Part shown: piece after piece, positions 52,086 through 61,054 of the stretch
Numbering within the stretch: the stretch's first letter is position 1
How the letters are laid out: every line of letters begins with the position of its first letter
Assembly: GCF_900169145.1 (NCBI RefSeq)
Contig: NZ_FXZD01000003.1
Coordinates: forward strand, 1-64,000
Source of the DNA: Brevibacterium antiquum CNRZ 918
GTDB lineage: Bacteria > Actinomycetota > Actinomycetes > Actinomycetales > Brevibacteriaceae
Direction: 5' to 3'
DNA: 64,000 nt
The notes under the pieces: model-generated
The model's database searches: none
The model's input: only the letters and a program-made list of their open reading frames with translations
What the model was told of the DNA's origin: nothing
Program-made: the position numbers and the translations under genes

Positions 52086-53396
52086 TCAGCCTTCCTCATC
52101 TATCTCCCTCAGTGCCTGCGAGGCCACCGAGAACGCCGTATTCGCACTCGGCACCGAGCAGTAGATGGCCGATTGCAACAGGACTTCCTTGATCTCGTCA
52201 CGGCTGAGGCCGTTGCGCACAGCGGCCTTGACGTGCATTGCGAGTTCGGCCTCGTGACCGCCGGCGATCATTGCGGTCAGCGTGATCGCCGATCGCATGC
52301 GCTTCTCGAGGCCCGGACGGGTCCAGATCTCGCCCCAGGCATAGCGGGTGATGAGGTCCTGGAAGTCGGCAGTGAAGTCATCGACCTTCGCATTCGCCCG
52401 GTCGACGTGGGCGTCGGAGAGGACCTGTCGGCGCACCGTCATGCCCGCGTCGTGGACCTCGTCTCGACTGGCGTCGCGTGGACCGGAGGCGGTGGGCAGA
52501 TCCGCCGAGGCGGCGCCCGAGTCCGGCTCGCCCGTGCCCTTGCCACCCAAGGCGTTTCCACCCATGAAGTCACGCAGCAGTCCCGCGGTGACCGCGGGGG
52601 CTTCGGCCGGCACGAGGTGGGCGGCGCCCTCGATGACCTCGAGCAGGGCGCCCGAGACTCCGTTGGCGATCTCCACCAGTTTGGTCGGCGGGGTCGGCTG
52701 ATCCTCTGACCCCGCAACGGCGAGGACCGGCAGAGTGATCTCCGGCAGTCGCGAGCGAACGTCGAAGGTTGCCAGGGCGTGGCAGAGCGCAGCATAGGAG
52801 AACCGATCGGCATCCTGGAGCGAATGCAGCAGTGCAGCCGATGCCTCGGGTTCGCGATCTATGAAGCCCTCCCCGAACCAGCGCTGGGCCGAACCGATGA
52901 CCTGCGTCGGCGTGCCCGAGGTCGCGACGACCTCCGCACGCTCCTCCCAAGCATTGGCCTCACCGATCTTCGCCCCGGTGCAGAACACCGCGGCGCGATC
53001 GAAGCGATCGCCATGATCGAGGGCCAGCTGGAGTGCGATGGCTGCGCCGATCGAGTCGCCGGCCAGCACAATTCGGGCATCGTCTCGGTCACTGGACCCG
53101 ATCACGTCGGGCAGCACGCGGTCGATGGTGGCCAGGACCGCCTCGGCGAGATCGCTCATCGTCAGCCGTGGGACCTCGGACGTCCCCGCGGGGACGTCGA
53201 TCGGTGCCGAACGGCCGTGGCCGGGCAGATCGATGCCGATGACCGTCGTCTCCGGAGCCACACCGACGAGGTGAGTCGCCGCCGACTGCCACAGCGCGCT
53301 CACCGATGTGCCCAGCGAGGGGAGGACGACGAGGACTCGAGCGTACGAGTGGACGGGGACAGTCGGAGCGGCGAGGACGGTTGCGGTGAGTTCCAC
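52086..53396 (-). CDS. pcaL: Fused 3-oxoadipate enol-lactonase / 4-carboxymuconolactone decarboxylase
   Basis: The 436-residue protein joins an alpha/beta-hydrolase (PcaD part, residues about 1-280; nucleophile Ser in LAGDSIGAAIAL, Asp in GSEDQPTP, His in GAAHLVPAEAP) to a carboxymuconolactone decarboxylase domain (PcaC part, from about 320; RRQVLSDAHVDRAN to RYAWGEIWTRPGLEKRMRSAITLTAMIAGGHEAELAMHVKAA, cut here by a short linker before it). This fusion is known from actinobacteria such as Rhodococcus and Streptomyces. It does the last two ring-cleavage steps to 3-oxoadipate. The start is GTG 53396, six bases behind pcaB. Last gene of the operon. Confidence 0.93.
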   Translation of the reverse strand: MELTATVLAAPTVPVHSYARVLVVLPSLGTSVSALWQSAATHLVGVAPETTVIGIDLPGHGRSAPIDVPAGTSEVPRLTMSDLAEAVLATIDRVLPDVIGSSDRDDARIVLAGDSIGAAIALQLALDHGDRFDRAAVFCTGAKIGEANAWEERAEVVATSGTPTQVIGSAQRWFGEGFIDREPEASAALLHSLQDADRFSYAALCHALATFDVRSRLPEITLPVLAVAGSEDQPTPPTKLVEIANGVSGALLEVIEGAAHLVPAEAPAVTAGLLRDFMGGNALGGKGTGEPDSGAASADLPTASGPRDASRDEVHDAGMTVRRQVLSDAHVDRANAKVDDFTADFQDLITRYAWGEIWTRPGLEKRMRSAITLTAMIAGGHEAELAMHVKAAVRNGLSRDEIKEVLLQSAIYCSVPSANTAFSVASQALREIDEEG

Positions 53397-53402
53397 GTCA
53401 GG

Positions 53403-54830
53403 TCACTTTCTGGCGGTGTTGGGAAGGAGGCCCGGCGATACGGGCTCGGGTCCGTTGATGGTGGCGATGATGGCCAGGCGGATGTCTTCGGCATCGCCGA
53501 GGTAGTTCTCCGGAGAGAAGAACCCATCCAAGTCGATGTCGGCAGTGCTGCCTTGACCGTCTGTGCCTTCCTGGCTCACGGGGTGCTGGTCCAGCGCCGT
53601 CTTGAGCGCAGCCGCTGGGTCACCGCCGTCGGCGATGACCTCCTGTATCTCCGCCTTCGTCAGACGTTCGCCGAAGGAGATGCTGAGTCTCTCAGCGAAG
53701 ATGCCGGGACTGGCAGCGTTGACGTTGTTTCGCATTGCTTCGGGGTTGACGCTGAGGCCCTCGATCATCCTCTGGAGCATGCTGAGGGAGGACACGGCCA
53801 GGCCCATGAGCTCGGACAGTGCCGGCCATTCGGCGTGCCAGGCACCGTCGGAGCGCTCTTCGATCGCTTCTGCTGCGGTCGACGTCAGCGTTGCCATGAG
53901 CCCGGGAACGCGCATGCCGTTGCGGTGGAGGAGCACCGCCAAGGTGGGGTTGAGCTTCTGGGGCATCGCCGAAGAGCCACCGGTTGACGCCAGGGCCATT
54001 TCGCCCACCTCGGGGCGAGTTCCGATGAGCACATCACGGGCGATCGAGGCGCCCACGGTCACGCATTGGGTGAGGTGGGAGGCCCAGTTGAGGACCCGGA
54101 CGCGGTCCGTATGCCAGGGCACGGGGATGCTGGCGAGTGCGGCGTCGGGTCCGCGCAGCTGCACGTGGAACTCACGCAGCAGCGTCTCGGTCGCAGCCCC
54201 GGCGAACTCCCGAATCGCGGCCCTGGTTCCGGCCGCGCCCCCGACCTGGACATAGTCGATGCGCGGAGTGAGGCTCTGGACCTCCTGGACTTCTGCCGCC
54301 CAGGCCGCAACCTTGAGCCCGAAGGTCGTCGGCAGCGCTGGTTGGGTCAGCGTGCGGGCCAGACAGATGGTCGAGGCGTGGGCGTCGGAGAGATCGACGA
54401 GCAACTCGGCGATGACGTCGAGCCGCGCATGGGTCTGGCGAGCGACACGGGACATGAGCAGCCCGAGGGCAGAGTCCATGACGTCCTGACTGGTCAGGCC
54501 CTTGTGCAGTGCACGGGAGGCGTCATGTCCGAGCCGCGATCGGACCGCTTGGAGGAAGGGGATGACCGGGTTGCCGCCCGGTTCGGAGCCTGCGGCCAGA
54601 GCCTCGAGTTCGGAGGTGTCGGCCAGCAGCGACCGGCTGGTCGCTTCGATCCCGGTCACCGCCTCGGTGCGGGCATGTGCGGAGATCAGTCCGGCATGCG
54701 CCTGAGCATTGACCCATGCGGACTCCACGTCGCCGAGCGCGGACACGAGTGCGACGTCGTCGATGGCCTCGGCGCCTCGCAGATCGCCCGGGGCGAACAG
54801 CAGGCGCGTATGGGCAGCGGTGTCAGTCAT
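53403..54830 (-). CDS. pcaB: 3-carboxy-cis,cis-muconate cycloisomerase
   Basis: The 475-residue protein belongs to the fumarase/aspartase superfamily: HKGLTSQDVMDSALGLLM, QVGGAAGTRAAI and the signature GGSSAMPQKLNPTLAVLL containing the mobile loop Ser. It closes carboxymuconate to the lactone. GGAGAGGACCACACA precedes ATG 54830. There are 79 bases to the pcaG stop upstream and six to pcaL downstream. Confidence 0.92.
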   Translation of the reverse strand: MTDTAAHTRLLFAPGDLRGAEAIDDVALVSALGDVESAWVNAQAHAGLISAHARTEAVTGIEATSRSLLADTSELEALAAGSEPGGNPVIPFLQAVRSRLGHDASRALHKGLTSQDVMDSALGLLMSRVARQTHARLDVIAELLVDLSDAHASTICLARTLTQPALPTTFGLKVAAWAAEVQEVQSLTPRIDYVQVGGAAGTRAAIREFAGAATETLLREFHVQLRGPDAALASIPVPWHTDRVRVLNWASHLTQCVTVGASIARDVLIGTRPEVGEMALASTGGSSAMPQKLNPTLAVLLHRNGMRVPGLMATLTSTAAEAIEERSDGAWHAEWPALSELMGLAVSSLSMLQRMIEGLSVNPEAMRNNVNAASPGIFAERLSISFGERLTKAEIQEVIADGGDPAAALKTALDQHPVSQEGTDGQGSTADIDLDGFFSPENYLGDAEDIRLAIIATINGPEPVSPGLLPNTARK

Positions 54831-54909
54831 TGTGTGGTCCTCTCCAACGGCGATTGTCGCATTCGACGACGGGGCTGTGCCGCGATATCTCGAGTCTTCG
54901 TGGCTGGTT

Positions 54910-55494
54910 TCAGGCCTCGTGACCGGGGAACCGCAGGAACGGAGTCTCGTCCTCACCCTGCAACCGTATGTCGAAACGCAGTGATCCGTCAGCCCCACGA
55001 GTCGCGATGAGCCGATTTCTGTCGTCCGGTTCGAGGGAGGACAGCAGGGGATCGGCTGCGAGTGCCTTGGTGTCCTCGGGGAGATAGACCCTGGTGAAGA
55101 GCCTGTTCAACAGCCCACGGGCGAAGATGACGACACTGATGAACGGTGCCTTGCCTGCCTCGCTGGCGCCGGGGTTGACTGTCGAGAAGACGAAGCGCCC
55201 CTCTGGATCGGCGGCGTTGCGACCGAAACCGGTGAAGGTGAAGCCGTCACGGCGCAGGGAGCCGTTCGCACGGGAGATCACGCCGTTGTCATCGGGCTGC
55301 CAGATCTCGAGGATCGCATCGGGAACGGGAGTTCCGGCTCCGTCGTAGACGAATCCATGCAGCTGTACGGCACTGGCCGTGCCCGGGGGAACGAGTTCGT
55401 TGTCGCCAGGCCACGGCAGCGCATAGCCGTAGAACGGCCCGACGGTCTGGCCCGGTGTCGCGGTGAGATCGGTGGTGGAGCTTGGCTCAGTCAT
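54910..55494 (-). CDS. pcaG: Protocatechuate 3,4-dioxygenase alpha subunit
   Basis: The 194-residue protein starts TPGQTVGPFYGYALPW and has LEIWQPDDNGVI and FTGFGRNAADPEGRFVFSTVNPG, the alpha-subunit pattern. It lacks the Tyr/His iron ligands seen in PcaH, as expected for alpha. ATG 55494 overlaps the end of pcaH by eight bases, so the two subunits are coupled. Confidence 0.92.
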   Translation of the reverse strand: MTEPSSTTDLTATPGQTVGPFYGYALPWPGDNELVPPGTASAVQLHGFVYDGAGTPVPDAILEIWQPDDNGVISRANGSLRRDGFTFTGFGRNAADPEGRFVFSTVNPGASEAGKAPFISVVIFARGLLNRLFTRVYLPEDTKALAADPLLSSLEPDDRNRLIATRGADGSLRFDIRLQGEDETPFLRFPGHEA

Positions 55495-56287
55495 CGTCCT
55501 CTTCTTCCATCCAGGTGCGGTTGCCACCGGTGAGCACGATGTCCCAGTTGTAGCCCATGAGGAATTCGTGTTCGGTGATGTCGTGGTTGTAAGTCGCGAC
55601 GAGACGGTCGCGGGCCTTTGGATCCGTGATCGACTGATAGATCGGGTCGAGTGCGAACAGCGGATCGTTCGGGAAGTACATCTGGGTGATCATGCGCTGG
55701 GTGAATTCGGAGCCGAAGAGCGAGAAGTGGATGTGCGCCGGCCGCCACGCATTGTGGTGGTTCTTCCACGGGTAGGGTCCCGGCTTGATCGTCGTGAACG
55801 AGTACGAGCCGTCCTCACCGGTCAGGGTGCGTCCGACGCCCGTGAAGTTCGGGTCGATCGGCGCCGGGTGCTGGTCACGCTTGTGGATGTAGCGTCCGGC
55901 GGAATTGGCCTGCCAGATCTCAACGAGCTGGTTGCGCACGGGTCGACCGCTGCCGTCGAGGACACGACCCGTGACCTTGATGCGCTCGCCGATCGGTTCG
56001 CCGCCGGCCTGAAGCGTGAGATCGGACTCGAGGTTCGCTAAGTCGCGGTGGCCGAAGGCGGGGGAGCAGAGCTCGATGGTCTCCGGGTCAGTGTGCCGGA
56101 GGTCCTTCGTCGGGTGGCGCAGCAGTGACGAGCGGTAGGGCGGGTAGTTCAGTCGTGGCTGCGTCTCGGGGGACTTGCCGGCGGCGACGGTGCCAGCATG
56201 ATCGGCGTGGATCGCGTCGATCTCGGCAGACAGCGTGGCCTGCGATTCGGCGGCATCGTCCGGGCCGGAGCGCTTCTGTGCACCCAT
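55487..56287 (-). CDS. pcaH: Protocatechuate 3,4-dioxygenase beta subunit
   Basis: The 266-residue protein carries the Fe(III) ligands of the beta subunit: Tyr in GRYIHKRDQHPAP, and Tyr, His, His in GPYPWKNHHNAWRPAHIHFSLFG. The N-terminal part with YPPYRSSLLRHP is typical. With PcaG it opens the ring of protocatechuate between the hydroxyls. GAAAGG lies before ATG 56287. It is 92 bases behind pobA. Confidence 0.93.
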   Translation of the reverse strand: MGAQKRSGPDDAAESQATLSAEIDAIHADHAGTVAAGKSPETQPRLNYPPYRSSLLRHPTKDLRHTDPETIELCSPAFGHRDLANLESDLTLQAGGEPIGERIKVTGRVLDGSGRPVRNQLVEIWQANSAGRYIHKRDQHPAPIDPNFTGVGRTLTGEDGSYSFTTIKPGPYPWKNHHNAWRPAHIHFSLFGSEFTQRMITQMYFPNDPLFALDPIYQSITDPKARDRLVATYNHDITEHEFLMGYNWDIVLTGGNRTWMEEEDDD

Positions 56288-56379
56288 TGTCGAACCTTTC
56301 TCTCTGCAGTCTGCACATTCGTGGCAGTCTGAATATTCGTAGATATCAGTGGTCCCCGCTTCGTCGGGGGAACATCACC

Positions 56380-57564
56380 TCAGCCCTTCGGCCACCCCGT
56401 GTAGCACTCGGCGAGGTAGCGTCTGCCGTGCTCGGATTCGAGGATCGAATTGAGCTCGCCGAGGCTGCGCCGAGCTTCGAAGTCATCCTGGCTGGGATCC
56501 GAGTGGAGCATCCGGGTCATCTGGTAGGAGAAGTTCTGCGCCTTCCACACGCGTTTCGTCGCGGTCTGCGAATACCCGGCCAGCGCCTCGGCGTCGGAGT
56601 CCCGCAGGGCCGAGATCAGTGCCGGGGCGAGCAGGGACACGTCGGCGAAGGCGAGGTTGAGGCCCTTCGCGCCGGTCGGTGGGACCGTGTGCGCACTGTC
56701 GCCGGCGAGGAACAGGGAACCGTGCTGCATCGGCTCGGTCACGGCAGACCGGAAGGGCAGGATGTTCTTGTCGATGATCGGTCCGGTCTTCAGTTCAAAG
56801 CCATCGGGTCCGTCGACCCGGGCCTGCAGCTCTGACCAGATGCGCTCATCCGACCACTCGGCCACCTCGGTGTCGGGGGAGGTCTGGAAGTACATGCGCT
56901 GGACGGACTCGCTGCGCTGGGAGATCAGCGCGAAACCGCGTTCGGAGCGGGAGTAGATGAGGACTTCGTGACTGGGCGGGGCCTCGCAGAGGATGCCGAA
57001 CCAGGCGAAGGGGTATTCGTGGAAGAACCGCTGCTTGGTGTCGGCCGGGATCATGGCTCGGCTGGGTCCGCGAGATCCGTCGGCACCGACGACGTAACGA
57101 GCCTCGACTCTCAGTTCCTCACCGTCTTCGGTCGTTGCAGATACCCAGGGACGCTCGGTCTCGATATCGCCGAGGCGGGTGTCAGTGACCGAGTAGAAGG
57201 TGGGGCGTCCGGTGCGGGACCGGGCTGCGGAGAGGTCGACGAAGATTTCGTTCTGCGGGTAGAGCCACACGGATTCACCGACCAGGTCCGGGAAGTCGAG
57301 GGAGTGGCTGATGCCGTCGACGCGGATGTCGATTCCGTCGTGCCGGTGACCGGCGGTGTGCACGCGCGATTCGATGCCCTCGGCCTCGAGCATGCGCACG
57401 GAACCGGCTTCGAGAATGCCGGCCCGGTGGGTATGGGCGATGTCCTCGCGGCTGCGATTGTCGATGACGACTGAGTCGATGCCCGCATTATGGAGCATGT
57501 GGGCCAGCAGCAGTCCTGCTGGGCCCGCTCCGACGATCGCGACGTCGGTCTGTAGTTCTGGCAC
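56380..57564 (-). CDS. pobA: 4-hydroxybenzoate 3-monooxygenase
   Basis: The 394-residue flavoprotein has the FAD motif VAIVGAGPAGLLLAHML, the DG motif YVVGADGSRGPSRA, and the GD motif LFLAGDSAHTVPPTGAKGLNLAFADV. RHDGIDIRVDG and the YPQNEIFVDL segment match PobA. It makes protocatechuate from 4-hydroxybenzoate and is the first gene of pobA-pcaHGBL. No pobR/pcaR-type regulator lies in the window; the 280-base gap upstream (57565-57844) should hold its promoter. Confidence 0.92.
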   Translation of the reverse strand: MPELQTDVAIVGAGPAGLLLAHMLHNAGIDSVVIDNRSREDIAHTHRAGILEAGSVRMLEAEGIESRVHTAGHRHDGIDIRVDGISHSLDFPDLVGESVWLYPQNEIFVDLSAARSRTGRPTFYSVTDTRLGDIETERPWVSATTEDGEELRVEARYVVGADGSRGPSRAMIPADTKQRFFHEYPFAWFGILCEAPPSHEVLIYSRSERGFALISQRSESVQRMYFQTSPDTEVAEWSDERIWSELQARVDGPDGFELKTGPIIDKNILPFRSAVTEPMQHGSLFLAGDSAHTVPPTGAKGLNLAFADVSLLAPALISALRDSDAEALAGYSQTATKRVWKAQNFSYQMTRMLHSDPSQDDFEARRSLGELNSILESEHGRRYLAECYTGWPKG

Positions 57565-57774
57565 CTGGGCCTCCTTGCCGTATTCGTCCCCTCAGTGTGC
57601 CCCTGATCACTGACACAAGGCGAGACAATTTTCAATGAACGAGAATGTGACGCTTGGTGACGGCGCGGCTGAGCAATGTTGACGAATACATGGATTGTTG
57701 AGCAGAATGGAATCTATTCTTCTCCGTGCGTACCTAGTATCTGACATTCGTTGATCGCATGAACAGAATTTAGC

Positions 57775-57785
57775 TCAACAGTTGA
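57775..57785. promoter_or_regulatory. Short palindrome upstream of the thiosulfate transporter gene
   Basis: TCAACAGTTGA is a perfect 11-base palindrome 60 bases before the transporter start in the divergent pobA/tsuA gap. A TTGAGC half-site lies at about 57698. It is short and may be chance. Confidence 0.3.
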
Positions 57786-57844
57786 ATCGGCACCTTGAAG
57801 AATGATCATGGCAGTCACCCGCCTCTCAAGCAGAAAGCTCATGA

Positions 57845-58900
57845 ATGATCATCACAGGACTGATCGTCGGCCTGGCACTCGGGTTCGTTCTCCAGCGAGG
57901 ACGATTCTGCGTGACCGGAGCCTTCCGGGATCTCACTCTGACCGGGAACACACGCTGGTTCTCGGCGCTCATCCTCCTCATCGCCGTGCATTCGATCGGA
58001 CTCTTCGGGCTCAATGCCCTCGGCATCATCACTCTGGAGACCTCGCCGTTCCCATGGTTGGCCTCCATCATCGGCGGCCTCATCTTCGGCTTCGCCATCG
58101 TGCTCGCCGGCGGCTGTGCCACCGGCACCTACTACCGGGCGGGCGAGGGTCTGGTCGGCAGCTGGTTCGCCCTGATCTTCTACGCGCTGTCCTCTGCGGT
58201 GATGAAGAACGGACCGGCCACCTCGGCGACCGAGGGGCTGCGCTCGATCACCTTGGACAGCGGAACACTCCAGGCCTCAACAGGCCTGAGCCCGTGGGTC
58301 TTCGTCGCAATCCTCACTGCTGTGGCAATCGTGGTCACCGTTCACCACAATCGGAGCACCGCCACCCCGGTCGCGACTCTGCCTCCAAGGAAGAAGGGGC
58401 TGGCCCACATTCTCACGGAGAAGCGCTGGAATCCGTTCGCCACGGCCGTGGTCATCGGCGTCATTGCCACGATCGCCTGGCCGTTGTCGGCGGCAACAGG
58501 GCGCAACTCCGGTCTGGGGATCACAACCCCCTCGGCGAACCTGACGGGTTACCTGGCGACCGGCGATGTGGAGCTCATCGACTGGGGTGTCATGCTCGTC
58601 ATCGGCATCCTGCTCGGGTCGTTCATCGCGGCGAAGGCTTCGGGCGAATTCCGGATCCGGGTCCCCGATCAGGCCACCGTGGTCAAGTCCATCCTCGGTG
58701 GAATCGGCATGGGCGTCGGTGCCGCAATCGCCGGTGGCTGCACCGTCGGCAATTCCATGGTCTCGACCGCGCAGTTCGAGTATCAGGGCTGGGTTGCGAC
58801 GTTCTTCATGATCGTCGGGGCGGGAGTCGCCGCGAAGCTCACCATCAAATCAGGAACGCGGACAGGTGTCGCGCGACCCGTAGAAAGCAGGAGTGTATGA
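57845..58900 (+). CDS. tsuA: YeeE/YedE family transporter (TsuA-like thiosulfate uptake)
   Basis: The 351-residue membrane protein has about nine hydrophobic segments and the three conserved Cys motifs of the family: GRFCVTGAFRD, LAGGCATGTYYRAGEG and IAGGCTVGNSMVSTAQ. TsuA relays thiosulfate along these cysteines. It overlaps the tusA gene by ATGA. An ATG four bases earlier (57841) is out of frame. It would bring reduced sulfur in and hand it to TusA. Confidence 0.85.
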   Translation: MIITGLIVGLALGFVLQRGRFCVTGAFRDLTLTGNTRWFSALILLIAVHSIGLFGLNALGIITLETSPFPWLASIIGGLIFGFAIVLAGGCATGTYYRAGEGLVGSWFALIFYALSSAVMKNGPATSATEGLRSITLDSGTLQASTGLSPWVFVAILTAVAIVVTVHHNRSTATPVATLPPRKKGLAHILTEKRWNPFATAVVIGVIATIAWPLSAATGRNSGLGITTPSANLTGYLATGDVELIDWGVMLVIGILLGSFIAAKASGEFRIRVPDQATVVKSILGGIGMGVGAAIAGGCTVGNSMVSTAQFEYQGWVATFFMIVGAGVAAKLTIKSGTRTGVARPVESRSV

Positions 58901-59121
58901 GACAGGTACTGGAAACCAATGGACTCGTCTGCCCGTTCCCCTTGGTTGAGGCCAAGGATGCGATCGGCGAACTGAACGGCGGCGATGAGCTCGTCATCAA
59001 TTTCGACTGCACCCAGGCCACCGAGGCGATTCCCCAGTGGGCGGCCGAGAACGGCTACCCCGTGACCCACTTCGATCGCACCGGTGACGCGAGTTGGACG
59101 ATCACTGTGCAGAAGGCCTGA
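58897..59121 (+). CDS. tusA: TusA-family sulfurtransferase (TsuB-like)
   Basis: The 74-residue protein is a TusA fold: MRQVLETNGLVCPFPLVEAKDAI has the CPxP motif with the sulfur-carrying Cys, followed by LNGGDELVINFDCTQATEAIPQWA. The gene is short and overlaps tsuA by ATGA. It likely accepts sulfur from TsuA in the cytoplasm, as TsuB does in Spirochaeta. Confidence 0.88.
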   Translation: MRQVLETNGLVCPFPLVEAKDAIGELNGGDELVINFDCTQATEAIPQWAAENGYPVTHFDRTGDASWTITVQKA

Positions 59122-59139
59122 TTCGTCCCGCACTCGGCT

Positions 59140-60024
59140 TCAGAGGCGGACGATGGTCTCGTCCCCGTTGACCACCGACAGGCGCATGGCTGTGCTCTGT
59201 TCGATGAGGGACCAGCCCTTGTGGTCGAGGCCCGAAGAGCTGACGACCGTCGCTCCGTCATCGAACCGCTGCCAGCTCATGCGGTAGTAGTGGTCCTTGT
59301 GGTCGAGAGGCAGTTCCCCGTCGGTGCCCGAGGTGTCGAAATTCTGATACGGAATCGGTGTGCCGGCGGTGTCGTGGACGACGATCAGCTCCTCGGCGGT
59401 GAGGACGAGCAGATTGATCCCGGGATGGTCGAAGTCGCTTCGGATCATCCGGACCGTGGCAACCGTGGCATTGAGGAGGTCGTCTCCCTCCGCGACACGA
59501 CGCAGGATGAGGGCGAACATGATGGCACTGTCGGTCGAGCCGCCGATGCGTTCGATCTCCGTCTCGCTGGCGTACTCGCGCAGCCGCTCAATCGGATGGA
59601 TGGAACCGTTGTGTGCAAAGGCGATGTTGTCTGCCAGGAAAGGGTGGGTGTTCTCAACGAGGTCGATCCCCATCGTCGCCATTCGCAGGTGCGCGATCCT
59701 GCCTGCTGAGGGTCTCTGGGTCAGGACCTCGGTGAGATGCTCGTCATCGGCGCCTTCGTGTGGTGTCCGATACCGCTCGAGTTGGCCTCCACGTGAGATG
59801 GTGTCCTCCTCAGCTGGAGTGTTCGTGCCGGTGTCGAATTTCCCGGATGTCGTTCCCTGGGGACGGGCGGAGTCGAACGAATCGATCGTCGGCCGGATCC
59901 AGGCAGTGCCCCAGCCGTCAGCATGGAGACGGCCAAGATTTTGCCATTGACGACACTCTTCGGCACCGATGAGATCGGCCGTGGTCACGGCTTCCGGTGA
60001 AATATAGCCGAGCAGTCTGCACAT
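59140..60024 (-). CDS. Class II glutamine amidotransferase (EgtC-like)
   Basis: The 294-residue Ntn-hydrolase starts MCRLLGYIS so Cys2 is the nucleophile. It shows HADGWGTAW, HLRMATMG (Arg binding the carboxylate) and AFAHNGSIHP. It resembles EgtC/YafJ but no ergothioneine genes (egtA, B, D) are near, so a dipeptide hydrolase or amidotransferase role is open. It converges with tusA. Confidence 0.8.
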   Translation of the reverse strand: MCRLLGYISPEAVTTADLIGAEECRQWQNLGRLHADGWGTAWIRPTIDSFDSARPQGTTSGKFDTGTNTPAEEDTISRGGQLERYRTPHEGADDEHLTEVLTQRPSAGRIAHLRMATMGIDLVENTHPFLADNIAFAHNGSIHPIERLREYASETEIERIGGSTDSAIMFALILRRVAEGDDLLNATVATVRMIRSDFDHPGINLLVLTAEELIVVHDTAGTPIPYQNFDTSGTDGELPLDHKDHYYRMSWQRFDDGATVVSSSGLDHKGWSLIEQSTAMRLSVVNGDETIVRL

Positions 60025-60118
60025 CGTTCGCCGTGTCCTTCTGTGAGATTCGCCGAGGGGGCACTGAATTTCAGGCTACTCCCTATCACTTGAGTTTCGC
60101 GCTGACTAGACTTGAATC

Positions 60119-60652
60119 ATGAAGATCACGGTGCTCGAGGGAGATATCACCGAGGCTTCCGTGGATGTGATCGTCAACGCCGCCAACTCAAGTCTGCTGG
60201 GCGGAGGGGGCGTCGACGGCGCGATCCACAAGGCGGCCGGGCCGGAACTGCTCGAGGCCTGTCGCGAGATTCGTCGCACCAGCCACCCGCGCGGGCTTCC
60301 CGCGGGTCAGGCCGTCGCAACAGCGGCCGGAGCGCTCGAAGCCACATGGGTCATCCACACCGTCGGCCCGAATCGGCACCGGGGAGAGGCCGACCCTGAG
60401 GTCCTCGAATCCTGCTTCGAATCGAGCCTCAACCTGGCCGAGGAGATCGGTGCCACCTCGGTGGCTTTCCCGGCCATCGGCGGGGGAGTCTACGGCTGGT
60501 CGGCCAGGGACGTCGCCGAGGCGGCCCACGCGGTCATCGTCGATGGCCGGCAGCGCGGTCGCTGGGAGCAGATCGCCGAGGTGGTCTTCGTCCTCTTCAA
60601 CGATTCGATGACGAGTGTGTTCTGCCAGGTCTTCGACCACGACCAATGGTGA
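60119..60652 (+). CDS. Macrodomain protein (O-acetyl-ADP-ribose deacetylase type)
   Basis: The 177-residue single macrodomain has GDITEASVDVIVNAANSSLLGGGGVDGAIHKAAG and the second loop AFPAIGGGVYGWSARDVAEAA, which together bind ADP-ribose. MacroD-type enzymes deacetylate O-acetyl-ADP-ribose or remove mono-ADP-ribose from proteins. It overlaps the region of the next gene start. No ADP-ribosyltransferase or sirtuin is adjacent. Confidence 0.9.
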   Translation: MKITVLEGDITEASVDVIVNAANSSLLGGGGVDGAIHKAAGPELLEACREIRRTSHPRGLPAGQAVATAAGALEATWVIHTVGPNRHRGEADPEVLESCFESSLNLAEEIGATSVAFPAIGGGVYGWSARDVAEAAHAVIVDGRQRGRWEQIAEVVFVLFNDSMTSVFCQVFDHDQW

Positions 60653-60663
60653 GAGGGAAAAAG

Positions 60664-61032
60664 ATGAAGGTTCGCAGCGTTATCCCCGATATCGAGGTGA
60701 CCGACATCGAGGCCGCTCGCGGTTTCTATCAGGACTTCCTCGGCCTCGGCGAGGAGGAGTTCAATCTCGGCTGGGTGGCCAGGTTCACCGAGCCTGAGTC
60801 CAGGGCTGCCGTGCAGGTGGTCACCGAGGATGAGACCAGCCCAGCGAATCCTGTGCTCTCGCTCAAGGTGGACGACATCGATGCCGCCTACGTTGAGGCG
60901 AAGGCCAGCGGCTTCGACATCGTCCATCCGCTCACCGACGAGGGGTGGGGCGTGACGCGCTTCTTCGTCCGCGACCCCGATGGCAACGTCGTCAACATCA
61001 CCGCGCACAGAGTCACCGAAGATGGGGAATGA
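60664..61032 (+). CDS. VOC-superfamily (glyoxalase/bleomycin-resistance-like) protein
   Basis: The 122-residue protein has paired beta-alpha-beta-beta-beta modules: VIPDIEVTDIEAARGFYQDFLG and LKVDDIDAAYVEAKASGFD, ending with FFVRDPDGNVVNI. ATG 60664 follows GAGAGGGAAAAAG; ATG 60646 is an alternative inside the macrodomain gene. It is 11 bases behind that gene and is probably co-transcribed. Ligand unknown. Confidence 0.82.
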   Translation: MKVRSVIPDIEVTDIEAARGFYQDFLGLGEEEFNLGWVARFTEPESRAAVQVVTEDETSPANPVLSLKVDDIDAAYVEAKASGFDIVHPLTDEGWGVTRFFVRDPDGNVVNITAHRVTEDGE

Positions 61033-61054
61033 GGCACAGGCCCGGCCTTCACTG

